Positions 1 through 11,660 of a stretch of DNA of 64,000 bases are shown in pieces. Position 1 is the stretch's first letter; each line of letters opens with the position of its first letter. The notes below the pieces were generated by a model. It was not told where the DNA came from. It saw only the letters and a list, made by a program, of their open reading frames with translations, and made no database searches. Made by a program: the position numbers and the translations under genes. The stretch is from Carettochelys insculpta. Its lineage: Eukaryota; Chordata; Testudines; Carettochelyidae. Where the stretch lies: contig NC_134148.1 of the NCBI RefSeq assembly GCF_033958435.1, positions 11,138,501-11,202,500 of the forward strand. Direction: 5' to 3'.

Positions 1-1
1 A

Positions 2-1058
2 TCATGTGCAGCTTGTCCCCGAGAGGACCGCTGTCGAAAGCTGGGTATCCTCTTGGAATACCCTGTGAAGGGCGTAGTGCTTGGCGAAGGTGTCATAGGA
101 TGACCAGGTCGCCGCTCTGCAAATGTCTTTTAGCGCAACGCCCTTGAAAAAGGCTGTTGATGCCGCCACCACCCTAGTGGAGTGAGCCCTGGGCATGGCC
201 AGTAAAGAAGTCTTTTTGAGTTCGTCGCACATTTTTATGCAGGATACGATGTGCTTCGAGATTCTCTGTGAAGAGAGACCTTCTCCTTTTGATTTGGGAG
301 CGAGAGCACCTAGGAGTCTATCCGTTTTCCGAAAGGACTTGGTCCTGTCTATATAGAAGGCTAGCGCCCTCCTCACGTCCAGGAGGTGTAGGCGCGCCTC
401 TTTGTTAGAGTTATGAGGCTTTGGATAAAACGGAGGGTAAAACAATAGGTTCGTTAATATGAAACTCAGAAGAAACTTTAGGAACAAAGGCTGGATGCAG
501 CCGTATGGTTACCACCTCCTTGGAAAATACTGTGCAGGGTGGCGTTGCCATAACTGCCGCAAGCTCGCTCACCCTGCGAGCTGACGTGATTGCGAGAAGG
601 AAGGTCGTCTTTATCGTAAGGAGACGGAGGGAAACCGTGGCTAAAGGCTCGAACGGTGGTCCCGTTAGCGCACCAAGCACCAGGTCCAAGTTCCACGAAG
701 GTGGAAGCAGTTTCCGAGTGGGGTATAGGTTTACCAACCCTTTGAGGAACTGGTAACCATGGGATGGGCGAACACCGTGTGCCCTTCCTCTTCGTGTCTG
801 AACGCCGAAATGGCGGCAAGGTGGACCTTTAACGAGGATAGTGAGAGTCCTCCTCTCTTGAGGTCCAGTAAATACTCTAATATTACAGGTATAGGCACCG
901 AAAGGGGGGCTAGCTGTTTGGTAGAACACCACGCTGTGTAGCGAGTCCATTTCTGCTTGTAGGTCTTCCTGGTGGAAGTCCTCCTGCTACTTTCTAGGAC
1001 TTGTAGCACTTCCTCCGTACATGTGCTCTCTAGGGAGCTGAGCCATGGATTAACCACG
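2..1058 (-). pseudogene. DIRS-A tyrosine recombinase, two frameshifts, 3' end beyond window
   Basis: The recombinase integrates circular DIRS DNA. Its N-terminal core-binding domain is read in one frame from about 1058 to 745 (signature TRKTYKQKWTRYTAWCS). The frame changes near 745, and a second piece to about 445 carries the first catalytic arginine (ITSARRVSEL). A second frame change near 445 leads to the C-terminal piece (487-2) with the HxxR motif (RAHSTR) and the probable nucleophile tyrosine (TFAKHYALH). Each catalytic position can be found, but no single frame joins them. The N-terminal part is the 3' end of a much longer open frame overlapping the RT gene, as expected for DIRS elements. 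Confidence 0.88.
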
Positions 1059-3009
1059 CTTGTAGTTGCAGGCCTTGGGGGTGCGGATGCACTATGCACC
1101 CCTGGGCTTGCGTGAGCAGATCCGGCGCCACCGGGAGGGGCATCGGTGGATGGTCCGACATGCGCAGGAGTAGGGGGAACCATGGCTGTCGATCCCACGT
1201 TGGGACTATTAGGATCATTCGGGCTCCTTCTCTCCTGGCTTTCTGCAAGACTTTGTGGATCAGCACTGTGGGAGGAAAAGCGTAAAGCAGGGGGCCCCTC
1301 CAGGAGACTGCGAATGCGTCCCCCAGAGACCCCCGTCCCAGTCCTGCCCTGCAGCAGTATTGTGGGCACTTCTTCTTGTGTTGAGTGGCAAACAGGTCTA
1401 TCTGGGGAAAGCCCCATGCGTGAAAAATCGGTCGTAGCAGATCGGGATGGATCTGCCACTCGTGCGTGAGTGCAAAACGCCTGCTCAGCTGGTCTGCCTT
1501 CACATTGTGAGCGCCTGGTAAGTACGAGGCTTTCAAGGTTATATTGTTGGCGATGCACCAGTTCCACAACCAGACTGCTTCCGCACATAAGGCATGGGAC
1601 CGAGCTCCTCCTTGCCGATTTATATAAAACATGGTGAAGGTATTGTCTATACTGATCCCGACTACTTAGCCTTGTATATGGTCTCGAAAGTGTCTGCAGG
1701 CGTTGAACACTGCTCTGAGCTCCAGTATATTTATGTGCAGTGACTGTTCCGTGGAGGACCATAGTCCTTGCGTCACCTCTTCGCCCATGTGTGCTCCCCA
1801 CCCTATGTGGGAGGCATCTGTAGTAATTAAAAACGATACTTGTGGTTGGTGGAATGGTATTCCTGTTAGCATGTTCTTGGGGTTTACCCACCATTGCAGG
1901 GATTTGCGCACCTCTGTCATGGGCGACACCACCCTGTGAACGGTGTGTGCTGCCGGTTTGTATACGCTCGCCAGCCAGTGCTGCATGCTGCGCATGTGTA
2001 ACCTGGCGTTCTGTACTACGAACGTCGCTGCTGCCATGTGGCCCAGCAGCTGTAAGCACGTCAGAACAGGCACCGTAGGGCTGAAGGTGATGACTTGCAC
2101 GAGGGAGCCAATGGCCCGAAAGCACGTCTCTGGTAGATACACTCTCGCTGTAATAGAATTTATGCGTGCCCCTATGAACTCTATGTCCTGTGTGGGGTCT
2201 ATCTTTGATTTTGCCAGATTGATAACCAGGCCGAGCGAAGAGAACGTGCCTGCTGTAACGCGTATCATGCGTAGTACCTCCTCCTTCGAGGCCCCTTTGA
2301 GTAGGCAGTCGTCCAGATACGGGAATATAAATACACCCTGTCTGTGCAGGTAGGCTGACACCACTGCCAAGGTCTTGGTGAAGACTCTGGGGGCCGAGGA
2401 GAGGCCGAACAGTTGGACCTTGTATTGAAAATGTTCTCTGCCTACCATGAACCAGAGGAATCGCCGGTGAGCCGGATTGATAGTTATGTGAAAATACGCG
2501 TCTTGTAAGTCGAGGGCTGCGAACCAATCTCCATCGTCCAGTGCCATAAGGATGGAGGCGATCGTGATCATCCGAAAGCGTTGCTTGCGCAGGTACCGGT
2601 TGAGGCCTCGAAGATCTAAGATGGGCCTCCAGCCTCCTGTCTTTTTCTCCGTGAGGAAGTATCTGGAGTAGAACCCTTTCCCTTGTAGTTGCTCCGGCAC
2701 TCTTTCCACTGCCCCTATGACCATAAAATGGTCTACCTCCTGCTTGAGTCTCGCTTCGTGGGAGGCATCCTGCAGGTGGGGCCTGGGTGGAGGTCGTGGC
2801 GGTGGGAGCGACTGGAAGGGGATGGCGTACCCCGTGGCTATGATCTCCAGCACCCATTTGTCTGTGGTGATCCTTTGACACTGGTCGTAGAATGGTCGGA
2901 GGCGATGGTAAAATAACAGCTTCGGATGACATTGTGCGATGGTAGTGATGGCGCAGCCCTGGATCTGTGTGTCAAACTTGTGGCCTTTGGCCCTGCCCCA
3001 AGGACGCAC
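1030..3009 (-). pseudogene. DIRS-A reverse transcriptase / RNase H / methyltransferase-like region
   Basis: One reading frame encodes reverse transcriptase, RNase H and a downstream region. Conserved RT segments include the stretch around KGFYSRYFLTEKKTGGWRP and the catalytic YLDD at 2308-2319. RNase H signatures follow (ITTDASHIGWG, then ILELRAVFNACRHF). A TAA stop near 1664-1666 splits the frame; beyond it the same frame continues with NVKADQLSRR, the usual DIRS RNase H end, and then a segment (GDAFAVSWRGPLLYAFPP) at the position often annotated as methyltransferase-like in DIRS elements. The frame opens without a convincing ATG, so 3009 only marks the upstream open limit. The stop makes this copy defective; the YLDD site is intact. 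Confidence 0.9.
1059..2932 (-). other. Long open frame overlapping RT/RNase H, continuous with the recombinase N-terminus
   Basis: The frame encoding the recombinase N-terminus is open without a stop from 2932 down to 731 (733 codons); about 625 codons overlap RT/RNase H in a different frame. The overlapping translation is low in hydrophobics and rich in Arg, Ser, Gly and Pro, with no recognisable domain. DIRS elements are known for long overlaps between the RT and recombinase genes. Here the overlapping frame is open while the RT frame itself has a stop. It may be a compositional shadow or translated as a recombinase extension; sequence alone cannot decide. Confidence 0.45.
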
Positions 3010-5109
3010 GGCTCTGTTGGGAACGTCGCCTGGGAGTTCTATATTGTTGATGCTGTTGATGTCGCCCTTGCTCGTAACCCCTGTGGTACTGGGGACGCTG
3101 TGGCTGATACTGGTACCGTCTTTGCTGAGGGTAGTACTTTTTCTTTCTGTATGGAGGGGTGTAGATCCCTAAGGTCCCCCCGATGTTTGGAGCCAGGACT
3201 CCCTTCGCATTACCACTGCCGTAGCTGTTGAGCATGCTGCTGTGTCCGCAACATCCAGGGCGATCTGAACTCCCGTCCTCGAGGCTGCGTAGCCTTCTTG
3301 CACGATGGCCTTGAGCACCGGCTTCTTGTCCTCTGGAAGCGAGTCCATGAGGGAGGTTAACCTAGAGTAGTTGTCGAAATTGTGGTTCGCTAGATGCGCT
3401 GCGTAATTCACCATTCTCAACAGTAGGGTGGAGGAGGAGTAGACCTTTCTGCCTAACAGCTCTAGTTTCTTGGCATCTTTGTCTGTTCCCCCTGTTTTGA
3501 GCTGAGACGTCTTTGATCTCTGTTGAGGCGATTCTACCACCAGAGAATTTGGCTGCAGGTGGCTGAATAGGAACTCCATGCCCTTCGCCGGCACGAAGTA
3601 TTTCTTGTCCGCTCTCTTGTGGACAGGCGGAATAGTCGCAGGGGTCTGCCATATCGTGGTGGCGGAATCCAAGATTGCTTCGTCAAGCAGTATGGCTATT
3701 TTAGAGGAGGCCGGAGGTCTCAGATTTTTAAGGAGCTTATGGTGCTTCTCTTGCACCTCTGCTGTCTGAATGCCTTGCGTGAAGGCCACCCTTTTAAACA
3801 GCTCTTGGAACTGTTTGAGATCATCCGGAGGATGGACGTCCCCCGGGGCCGTAGCCTCATCCAGGGAGGACAACGAGGAACCGCTAGGGTACGCCTCTCT
3901 GGACCCCTCTGGGTCCTGTTGACGGTGGTACATCCGCTCGCTAGAAGCTTGCGAGGGAAAATCCCAGGGTTCCAGAACCAACTCCCCCTGAGATATCTGA
4001 GTCTCTGTCCCCGTTCGCGATTGCCCTCGGGGATACGGATCCGTCTGTGGGGATCTGTCCCTGGTAGTATGCCTATGGTGTCTATGCCCCGCATGATAGG
4101 GGCGACCATGGCAACACGGGCACTGCTCCTGGGATGGTGACCCGGACCACTCCCTTGGTGCATACCCCCTACGTTTCAGGGAGCGAGATCTTCTGGAGAC
4201 ATGGGACGCTGGAGAGACCGATTTGTGATAGTACTCAAGTGGCTCGAAGCCCAAGAAGGGCGAAGGTGGTCCAAGCCATGGGGAGGCTGGCAGTAGAAAT
4301 GGAGATGGGGGCTCCGGATAGGCTAGGGGTGACCCCTGCCTTCTCGTTGGAGTCCGCAGCATGAGCGGAGGGCTCAGAGAAAGCAGCCCTGCAGCCCTGT
4401 CTGGAGAGGGACTGCGGTGCCGTGTGTTCTATGCTGCCTTTCCCCTCCCCTGTGGGGGTGGCTCCGCCCCCTGACGCGTCGGGGATCTCGGCCCCGTAGT
4501 CTGCACCGCACTCGGCACGCTCCTTAGCGGTGCCACGCAGGCGGTCTCCCCCGGTGCCTGCAGGCTGCGTGCCTGCGCGCTCTGCGCCGCAGGTTCCCCG
4601 GGGGTCGGTGCCGCTGTTTGCGGTGCCGCCGGTTCTGGCGCTTGCTTGGCCACCGCCCTGTCCGCGGTGCGGGGCAGCTGTTTGATCATCGGAGGCTGAA
4701 CCTCCGCCACGTGCGTCTTCGCACCGCCGCCGATCAGCTGTAGCTGCGGCTAGGGGCTGTGCGCTCCACCCGTCCCACTTGCTGTTGCTGCTGGCAGGGA
4801 TCGGGTTGGGGAGATTTTCCTCCGTTTTTGCACTGATGGGGTTAGGGACGCGGCTTTCCTTTTATGGGCCCCGGAGGGTCCCTCCTGCTGCGGCCGCTCC
4901 GGCACATCTGGCTGGAGGGCCTTGTAGAACAGCAGCATTTTCAGTCGCATTTCCCTGTCCTTCCTTGCTCTGGCTGTTAACTTGGCGCAGAAGGAACATT
5001 TCTGAGTGACATGGGATTCCCCCAATCACCTTATACACTGACTGTGCCCATCAGACGCTGGCATCGCCTCGCGGCACGACTCACACTTTTTGAATCCTGA
5101 AGAGGACAT
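2972..5109 (-). pseudogene. gag: DIRS-A gag-like ORF1, broken
   Basis: I place the start at the ATG whose A is base 5109; the N-terminus begins MSSSGFKKCESC. A cysteine/histidine cluster follows (CxxC, then further H and C residues to about residue 40), suggesting a zinc-binding module. A basic patch (HKRKAAS...KRRK) and a Pro/Ala-rich stretch come next. In-frame stops lie near 5027, 4748 and 4428; the piece from 4362 to 3169 is open for 397 codons and ends in a conserved helical segment (ALDVADTAA). Near 3180 the frame shifts: a Q/R/Y-rich basic tail (3235-2972) continues in another frame. Comparison with copy B shows copy B retains roughly 45 more residues at this junction, so copy A has an internal deletion. 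Gag would package element RNA. Confidence 0.8.
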
Positions 5110-5605
5110 TGTGGTGAGTCTTTGAGTTGTTAATAGGGTACTTAGCACCTTCTCTGTGCTTGTTCCCCTCTTGGATAAAGCCTGCCGCGGCAGGAGGGCT
5201 AATGGCCCTAGGCTCCTGGCCTCCGGTGCTCCGCTTTTTACTAGGATTGGAAGCTTTGAATTCCTTCCTTTTCTTTGTTTTGTTTTTTGTTTTTTTTGTT
5301 GAAAACAACAACCGACTAACTTAATCTAAGACTGAAGAAACTTTAAAACAATTAAGAACATTAAATACGCTAACTCTGGCCGTAGCCTGAGTGGATTCCG
5401 TCTGCAGCCGATGGCGGTTAAAGAGGAACTGGCGGGGACCGATCACGCACGTGGCCAGGAGCGCGCAAGGGAGCGGCGCGCACCAGCGTATGCGCGGTCC
5501 GGCAGAAACTGCTTGGAAGATCCAACCTGCGGCGCCGGGGCGAGCCCGACACCTAACGTGGAGCACCCATGGGGACACTCGAAGAAGAACACATACTAAG
5601 CTGGT
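5110..5605 (-). repeat. DIRS-A 5' terminal/leader region
   Basis: This lies between the gag start codon and the inferred outer end. At about 5559-5592 it carries a block resembling one arm of the inverted terminal structure of copy B. A poly-T/GTTTT tract at 5263-5300 is A-rich on the element's sense strand. Short open frames here show no recognisable domain and are treated as incidental. Confidence 0.6.
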
Positions 5606-7240
5606 GAGCACAGAAGGAGCATACTGCGAGGCTTGGATGGATATCAGCGGTTCATGTGGGGTGCTCAGCATCCAAAAAGCCCTCCCCACAAAGGAACAGA
5701 TAGTGGCCGAACAAAGAAGTGGCTATCCTCAGGCACAATGGAAGCTACAATCATGGCAGCAGCACTCTCAGCCACACAGCAGATCTCTACTGTAAAGGAC
5801 TGGGATGAACTAGAAGGAAAGGCTACTTCTGCTGACTGTAACCAGGCTGAGATCCTAGAGCTACAGACACAGGTTGCTCCATACCAAAAGGAGCTGGGAG
5901 AGATCTGCTCTTCATGGGCCATCAGTGAAGTGAGAGCAAGATTGAGCCCACCTAAGATTGCAGGAGGAGGAAGAGGCGTGGCAATGCTAACTGCTGCAGG
6001 AGGAGTTAGATCCTGGACTGCACTTTAAAGCACACGATTGCTCTTTTGCATTTAAGATTGGAGACCACTAGCTTATGCCCCTACCACAAGCTCATGTGGA
6101 TGCACATCTCAGATAGACGATGTTGCATTTTACATCCCCAAGTGACATGTCAGCACACAAGTGAGCTGCTTTTGACAAGCAACAAGTCAACAGATGGGGG
6201 GCCATTAACAGTTACTTCAAGAAGGGACACTCACATTGTTCTGCCATTACTTGAGCTACTTTAAGAGGATCTGAATACAGCCTTTCCTCTTCTATTGTAG
6301 ATGGACCAGGTGTGACAAAATACAAAGTGATCCTTACTATGACCAATGTCTCATGATTTCTTTTTGGTGCTAAGCTAAAAGTCTGCACTGTAACATAAAA
6401 AAGGGATAATGTAAAATCAAGCCAGTCCACGAACTCATATCCAGGATCGGGAAGCCAAAATGCAAAAACAACGCTTAGTGAAGCCAAACTGAGAAAAGTT
6501 AATTAGTACACTGCCTTTTTCCAAGTAATTTAAACCAAACAAAAATCAATCTTTGCAAGCCCCCATGTACTGAAGCATGCTGCACACCAATTACAGCTAA
6601 TCAGGTTGCTGAACACCAAACCAGCTCTTAGGAAAACATTCTACATGAACATTAAATTAGGCCAAAAACCATCCCCATGAATGAACTCCACGTAACAAAC
6701 TTCAAACAATTTCTAGTCTCAGTAATAAGTGCTAATTGTTTGGAACTTGAATTGCATTAATAATTTACCAGTCATGCTGAAATTCTGAAGTATGTTGCCA
6801 ACCGCAAAAATACGCAGCGATATCAGTTGGTGATACTGAGTGTAACATCTGTTGACTTGCCGAAAGGCAAAGATACAAGACTATTTAATGGGTACGAAAT
6901 CCTCACTTGCACCCCTGCCCCAGATCAGAGGCTGAAAGTTCTGATAAGTTTTACAACTCAGCACTAACTTGTGCATCTGCATAAGTCATCCAAAATGAAA
7001 TTAAAACAATCCCTTGGCATTTCTGCAAGCTACCAGTGACGGTACTTCAGGGTACACTTTTCAGTTTTGCAAACAGGGAAACTACTCAACGTGGTCAAAA
7101 CAACCAGGTTTTGGAGCTCACAGTCTCCATTAATGATGTGCCTTCAAACTAGAACACTCTTCCTTTGCTATACTAGCACAATTGGTTCCCAACTTCCTGC
7201 TCGTAGGCGAAAACTTGCAATAGGGACACTAAATTCTCAT
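5606..7240. other. Unassigned AT-moderate sequence; one 131-codon open frame
   Basis: A plus-strand open frame at 5633-6028 contains a Glu/Leu-rich stretch (AEILELQTQV) that could form a short helix, but I recognise no domain and its first codons may still be DIRS flank. A processed pseudogene or chance frame are both possible. From 6060 to 7240 I see no gene or clear repeat. Confidence 0.3.
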
Positions 7241-7319
7241 TCAAATACAGGTAAAGTCTCTGATTGGTCCCGAGCGCTCCTAACTTGGGGATGGAGTTGC
7301 AGCAGATGGTGTTGCTTTT

Positions 7320-7880
7320 GAAAAGTAAGTGAACCTGGGGTTTGGGGATCAGAAAAGGTTAAAAGCTGTGGGCAGTTTGGGGCCATGAGTGGGAGGAAGG
7401 GTTAAAACCTGGTAGCTGGTTGGGTCCGTGGGGTGGGTGGGAGGTTCAGGTCGCTGAAAGCTGGGTGTGTGGTCTGGCAGGGGATGGCGGGGGTCAGGCT
7501 GCAGCAGGTTAGGTCTACCAGGCTGGCAGGGAGAGGAGGTTGGGGTCAGGCTGCCATGGGGCTAGTCTGCTGGGCCAGTGGGGGGTTTAAGGCTGCCGTG
7601 GCTTGGGGCCATGGGGCCAGCATGGGGGTCAGGCTGCCGCAGGCCCGGTCTGCGGTGGCAAGCTGCCACAGGGCCGGGGGGGGAGGGAGTCAGACTGCCA
7701 TGGGGCCAATCTGCAGGGCCAGCATGGGGGTTAAGGCTGCTGCAGGTTGGGGCCTCGGGGCCAGTGGCAGGGGTCAAGCTGCTGCGGGGCCAGCAGGAGC
7801 GGGGAGGCCAGGCTGCCATGGGTAGGGGCTGCGGGGCCAGTGGGGGGTCAGGCTGCCGCGGGTTCGGGATGTGAGGAGGG
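7320..7880. repeat. GC-rich degenerate minisatellite
   Basis: Imperfect repeats of a roughly 50-70 bp unit are built on variants of GGGGTCAGGCTGCxGxGGGxC and GGGGCCAGxGGGGG. Both strands give incidental open frames rich in Gly, Ala and Pro, which explains the apparent ORFs here. The flanks at about 7250-7320 and 7890-7980 differ in composition. Confidence 0.65.
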
Positions 7881-7980
7881 GATTAATCTCGTACTAGCGG
7901 GGGAGCTCACTTGTAGAGTGAACTGAGGTAAGTAAATGTGTCCCTCGTTTAAGCGAGTACTTGTAAGTAAAGTGCTCATT

Positions 7981-8859
7981 TAGGGAGGGATGAGTGTACT
8001 GTCACAGCAAGTGCCCTCCACCCAGAATGTAACTTTATTGAACATGCTCAAGAAGCATGGGGAAAAATTGTTGGAAACAGTGGGAGGGAAGCAACCAAAG
8101 AAGGAGAGTAGAGAAGGCTGATTTGCCTTGCAGGTGTAAAAGCTGGAAGCTCCTTCCTTCCAAAGGTGAGGGGAAAAACAAAGAACATGCACCTGACTAA
8201 GGGTGGAAAAAGTAAACAGAGAAAACTAACAGGAAGAGAGGAGACCATCACAAAATTTAGACCAGTTCTCATTCAACCTCCTTTGTTTTTCCAGCCTTTC
8301 TGGCAGATCCGGAACATCTCGATGATGGATCTGACAGAAGTAAGATGACGCACAAAAGAGCTCACTGAAGCTGTGTGACAGTCAACTGCCGAGTTTCTAC
8401 TGACATCAGAGCCCTCCTGTCCATGGGAGGAGGTGGGATGGCTCTCCTAGGCCCTGTGACAGCCACCCCAGCTGCCCTACAGCTGGGGGTGCGGAGGAGG
8501 ACTACCTGGGGCCGGGCACAGGCTGCTGCAGCAAGAAGTGGTCAGCTCCCCTCACCCCTTCCCCCTTCCACACATTCCCCCTGCAAATCAAGCGGCAGCC
8601 TGCTCTGCTCTGCTCCGCGGCACGGTCCTGGCCTGTTGAACCCTGCTCCTCCACTCCCCAGCCTGGCCAGGGAAGGGTCAGGGCGGGGTCAAAGCTGGGG
8701 AGGGGCAGGGCCAGCAGCACAGGTGTTGGAGGTTGCCCAGGCCCCACATCCTCCTCAGCATGGCCCTGATTGACACAAACGGCTGAACAGTGCAGTGCAT
8801 ATGCCAGAAAGTATCCTCACTACTACAAGCCCTGTGGTACCGAACGGAACCCCAAGCCC
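7981..8859. other. No gene seen; GC-rich patch at 8400-8770
   Basis: The first half is purine-rich unique-looking DNA. The 8400-8770 stretch is GC-rich with long C and G runs and yields spurious open frames on both strands. No repeat family could be assigned. Confidence 0.3.
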
Positions 8860-9137
8860 GGTCTACATGACAAAAGGAGGTTGGCTTAACGAGTGAGAAG
8901 AACACGTCTGTCGATGCAGCTACTGACCTGCAGGCAGGTGGAACTCCACCGCCAACATCCCCGGCCTCTCCTGTTGGCCAGGGAGCGTCAGCGCATTAGC
9001 ACTATAGCAGCACACTGGCACCTGTGCCTCTGTAGCACTCAGCCCCCATCACGTTCTGGAGCAACAGGTCAGCGTTTCGTCCAACTGGACACACTGCACA
9101 TTGGCCACAGAAGAGGGGAACTTTTAGCACGTAGACC
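8860..9137. mobile_element. Short MITE with inverted GGTCTAC termini
   Basis: The left end (8860-8876, GGTCTACATGACAAAAG) matches the reverse complement of the right end (9121-9137) at 14 of 17 positions. About 280 bp, non-coding. The terminal motif resembles other Harbinger-type MITEs in the window. Confidence 0.55.
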
Positions 9138-9969
9138 GATTTCACAAAACACACCTGCTCTGCACCTCCTGTCCCACCGGGAGGGAGGAGAAAAGCCAAG
9201 GCCTTCCCTGGCGGTGGCTGTTGGCTACAGAAATTTGCCTTGCTCGGAAGGGGTTAAATTGAGCACACACAGCAATCCTCCGATTCAGGGAGCAGTCAGC
9301 ACACCCAGAAAGGCACACAGTGTTGGGGACACGTCACTAAAACACAAGGGCATACCATCCTCTGGGGGTTGCGGGGGTACCAGGGTCAATGTCCACATCA
9401 GTGCCAGTTCTCAAAAAAATTGGAATCCCTGTGCAGGTGTCTTCTGTACTAGTTACTTCCACTCAATAGTTAAATCCCTAAATTATTTGCCTGTCTAGAG
9501 GACAATTTAATCTAGTATATCAGCTTGGCTTAAATCATGCCTTGCCTCTGCTTCCCTAAAGGGATAGCAAGCTTCTTAGCATACAAAGTTGATTTACAAC
9601 TCGTGACAAAGATGCATTATGCTAACTAGCAAGTCCATTAAATAGAAGACACCTATTAAGGCTTATGCCGGGGTTAGCAACCAGGGGCACATGAACCGAT
9701 TTCCATCAGGATACGAGGCACAAGCTCAGCTCTATTCCTCTTCCCCCATGCAGTTGGGAGCTTGCTCAAAGCTGTGCCACCTGCGGGTCAACAAGAGACC
9801 AGCTAATGCTACCAACCAACCACCGCCTGAACAGTAAAGCTCTGCATCTGACTTTATTTATTAATTATGCTGTTGTGAGTGGGGCTATTAGTGACTTTAA
9901 AAAGTATCACTGGCAATCGGATTGCACATACAGGTCAAAAGGTTAGATTTTGGCACTCTGCCTCGGAAA
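9138..9969. other. No gene seen; holds one copy of a local direct repeat
   Basis: Bases 9546-9603 recur as a diverged direct copy at 10505-10562 (shared core TTCTTAGCATACAA). The rest is unassigned. Confidence 0.35.
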
Positions 9970-10150
9970 GGTTGCTGATCCCTGGCTTATGCAGTATTGT
10001 TGCAGCCATGTCTGTTCCAGGATAGCAGAGGGGAAAAAAGGGGGTGAGGTGGTATCTTTTAGTGCCCTATCATCTGTCAGAGAGCAAGAGACAACACTCA
10101 AACTACAGAGAACTCTTCCTCAGGTCTCTGTGACATCCAAGCTGATGTAC
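9970..10150 (-). repeat. Dispersed repeat, possible PLE-type 3' end
   Basis: Similar in order and wording to the left half of the inverted pair at 31.40-31.54 kb (both contain GGTGxGxTxxTATCTTxTA followed by GAGAGxxAGAGACAA). It is probably a 5'-truncated retroelement end. No coding sequence. Confidence 0.4.
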
Positions 10151-11660
10151 TTGAAATGGGCAGGGGGTTTTCCCCTCTCTCTCAACCTAACTTACCTTTT
10201 AACAGTTTTTTTTTTTTTAACTTTCTACGTGCTCCAAAGTTTCTAAGTCCTCTACAACACTTACTCTCGTTATTCTAAATACACCCAAGAGTCCTGGAGA
10301 TCCAGGACAGGTTAATAGTCCACAGTTACATTGTTTGGGACAGCAGATTTTGACATATAGTTCCTCGCCCCTTTAAAACATGGATCAACAACTTAAATGC
10401 TTCATCTGTTTTGTTTTTTACTCACACCAGGGCTTCCTACTATGAGTCTAAGTCTTCCCAAACACTTGCCACCCACTCAGGGTGGATCTCCACTCATCTC
10501 CTGCCTCTGCTTCCCCAGAGAGTTAGTACATTTCTTAGCATACAAGGTTGATTTACAACATTATTTGTGCATCTGCAGCAGGACAGCAACTCTGCTGCTC
10601 AACAGATTTTTCATGCAGCTTTAATCTTGTCAAAATGACATGGTGGCCATTGACCCACAGCAACTCCAATGCATTGGAAGTCTGTCGGCTTTCCGAAAAT
10701 CTGTTTTGTGCACACTAGTTGTTTTCTGGCATCCTGCAGCAAGGACTCACAGGAAGTTCACAGGAAGTTCTGCTCAAGGAGCAAAGCTCCTGGTTTAGGA
10801 GAAGGTATTTGAATGCTCCAAAATCCACATGCATAATCAGATTTTAAAGTAGTGTCAAAAATACCTCACTTGAGAAAAGATGAAAAACTGGCAATAGCAT
10901 CAAATTCATGTCATCAAACTGCACAAGCACACTGCTTAATCATTTCCTGCACAATGCAGCTGAGTGCCATCAAAGAAAAGCAAGTAGCTCTGAATCACGT
11001 GAGCACAATCAAAGAAATCCCTGTCCATCAGAAACTAATTCCATTCTAAGGCTTCGTTTAGGTCAACACTGACCAATGTGGCATCAGCCATCAAAACAGT
11101 AGCTTGTTTACCATAAAAAGTAGAGGAATGTTTTACATTTCATCATACATGCACCAGTCGAGCAAATGCACCTATTGTTTCAACCCTCAGAGTTATGTAC
11201 TTGTTTTGTTATTTAGAAGGTGAAGCAAATGTTCAGAAATGGAAGAAAGGAATTTCCTCTAGTGCTAGTTCTGGGGTATAAAGATTTTCAAGTTTAAGGG
11301 TGAAGGTATCCACAAGACTCGGGACTGTTAATTTTGTCATTTTTTTATGCTATTACTAGCAGGAAATAACCAACTACAAAAACTCCAGGAACATTAACAC
11401 ATGGCTTTAAGTGGATTGCTGTCAGTTCCACTCACGGTTCAAAACATACCACCAACTAGGTCAAAGTTGGACAGTACTCCTGCTTTTTCCCACTGCACTC
11501 TAAAAGGCCGCCTCTCCCATGCCACCCCTCATTCTCTCATACATGAGAAAACTTCACAAGCCTAAATATCAACAGGAACCAATTGTGAACTATGCAAAAA
11601 TCTATACAATCCCACAATAGTGAGGGAGAGTCAGCAGGGAATTCAAGAGCAGAACAGGGA
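10151..11660. other. No gene seen; T-rich tract and unique-looking DNA
   Basis: A T tract lies near 10205-10219, and the second copy of the local direct repeat at 10505-10562. The remainder shows no long open frame with a recognisable domain. Confidence 0.3.

Larger units (their letters stand above)
1..5605 (-). mobile_element. DIRS-like retrotransposon, copy A (3' end beyond the window)
   Basis: Reading leftwards, the element has a terminal region near 5.6-5.1 kb, a gag-like gene, RT/RNase H and a tyrosine recombinase running off the left edge. This is the domain order of vertebrate DIRS elements, which integrate with a tyrosine recombinase instead of a DDE integrase. All genes carry in-frame stops or frameshifts, so the copy is inactive. 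The outer boundary near 5605 is placed where sequence shared with the end of copy B (33.84-34.22 kb) stops: both contain a GTGGAGCACCC block followed by a GAAGAA-containing block. The true end could be tens of bases off. Confidence 0.9.

Noticed and set aside
411..950. Independent 179-aa protein at the left edge
   Set aside because: Its first third is a shadow; the rest is the middle piece of the frameshifted DIRS recombinase.
7433..7874. Gly/Ala-rich frames in the 7.4-7.9 kb region
   Set aside because: By-products of a GC-rich minisatellite whose unit gives open frames on both strands.
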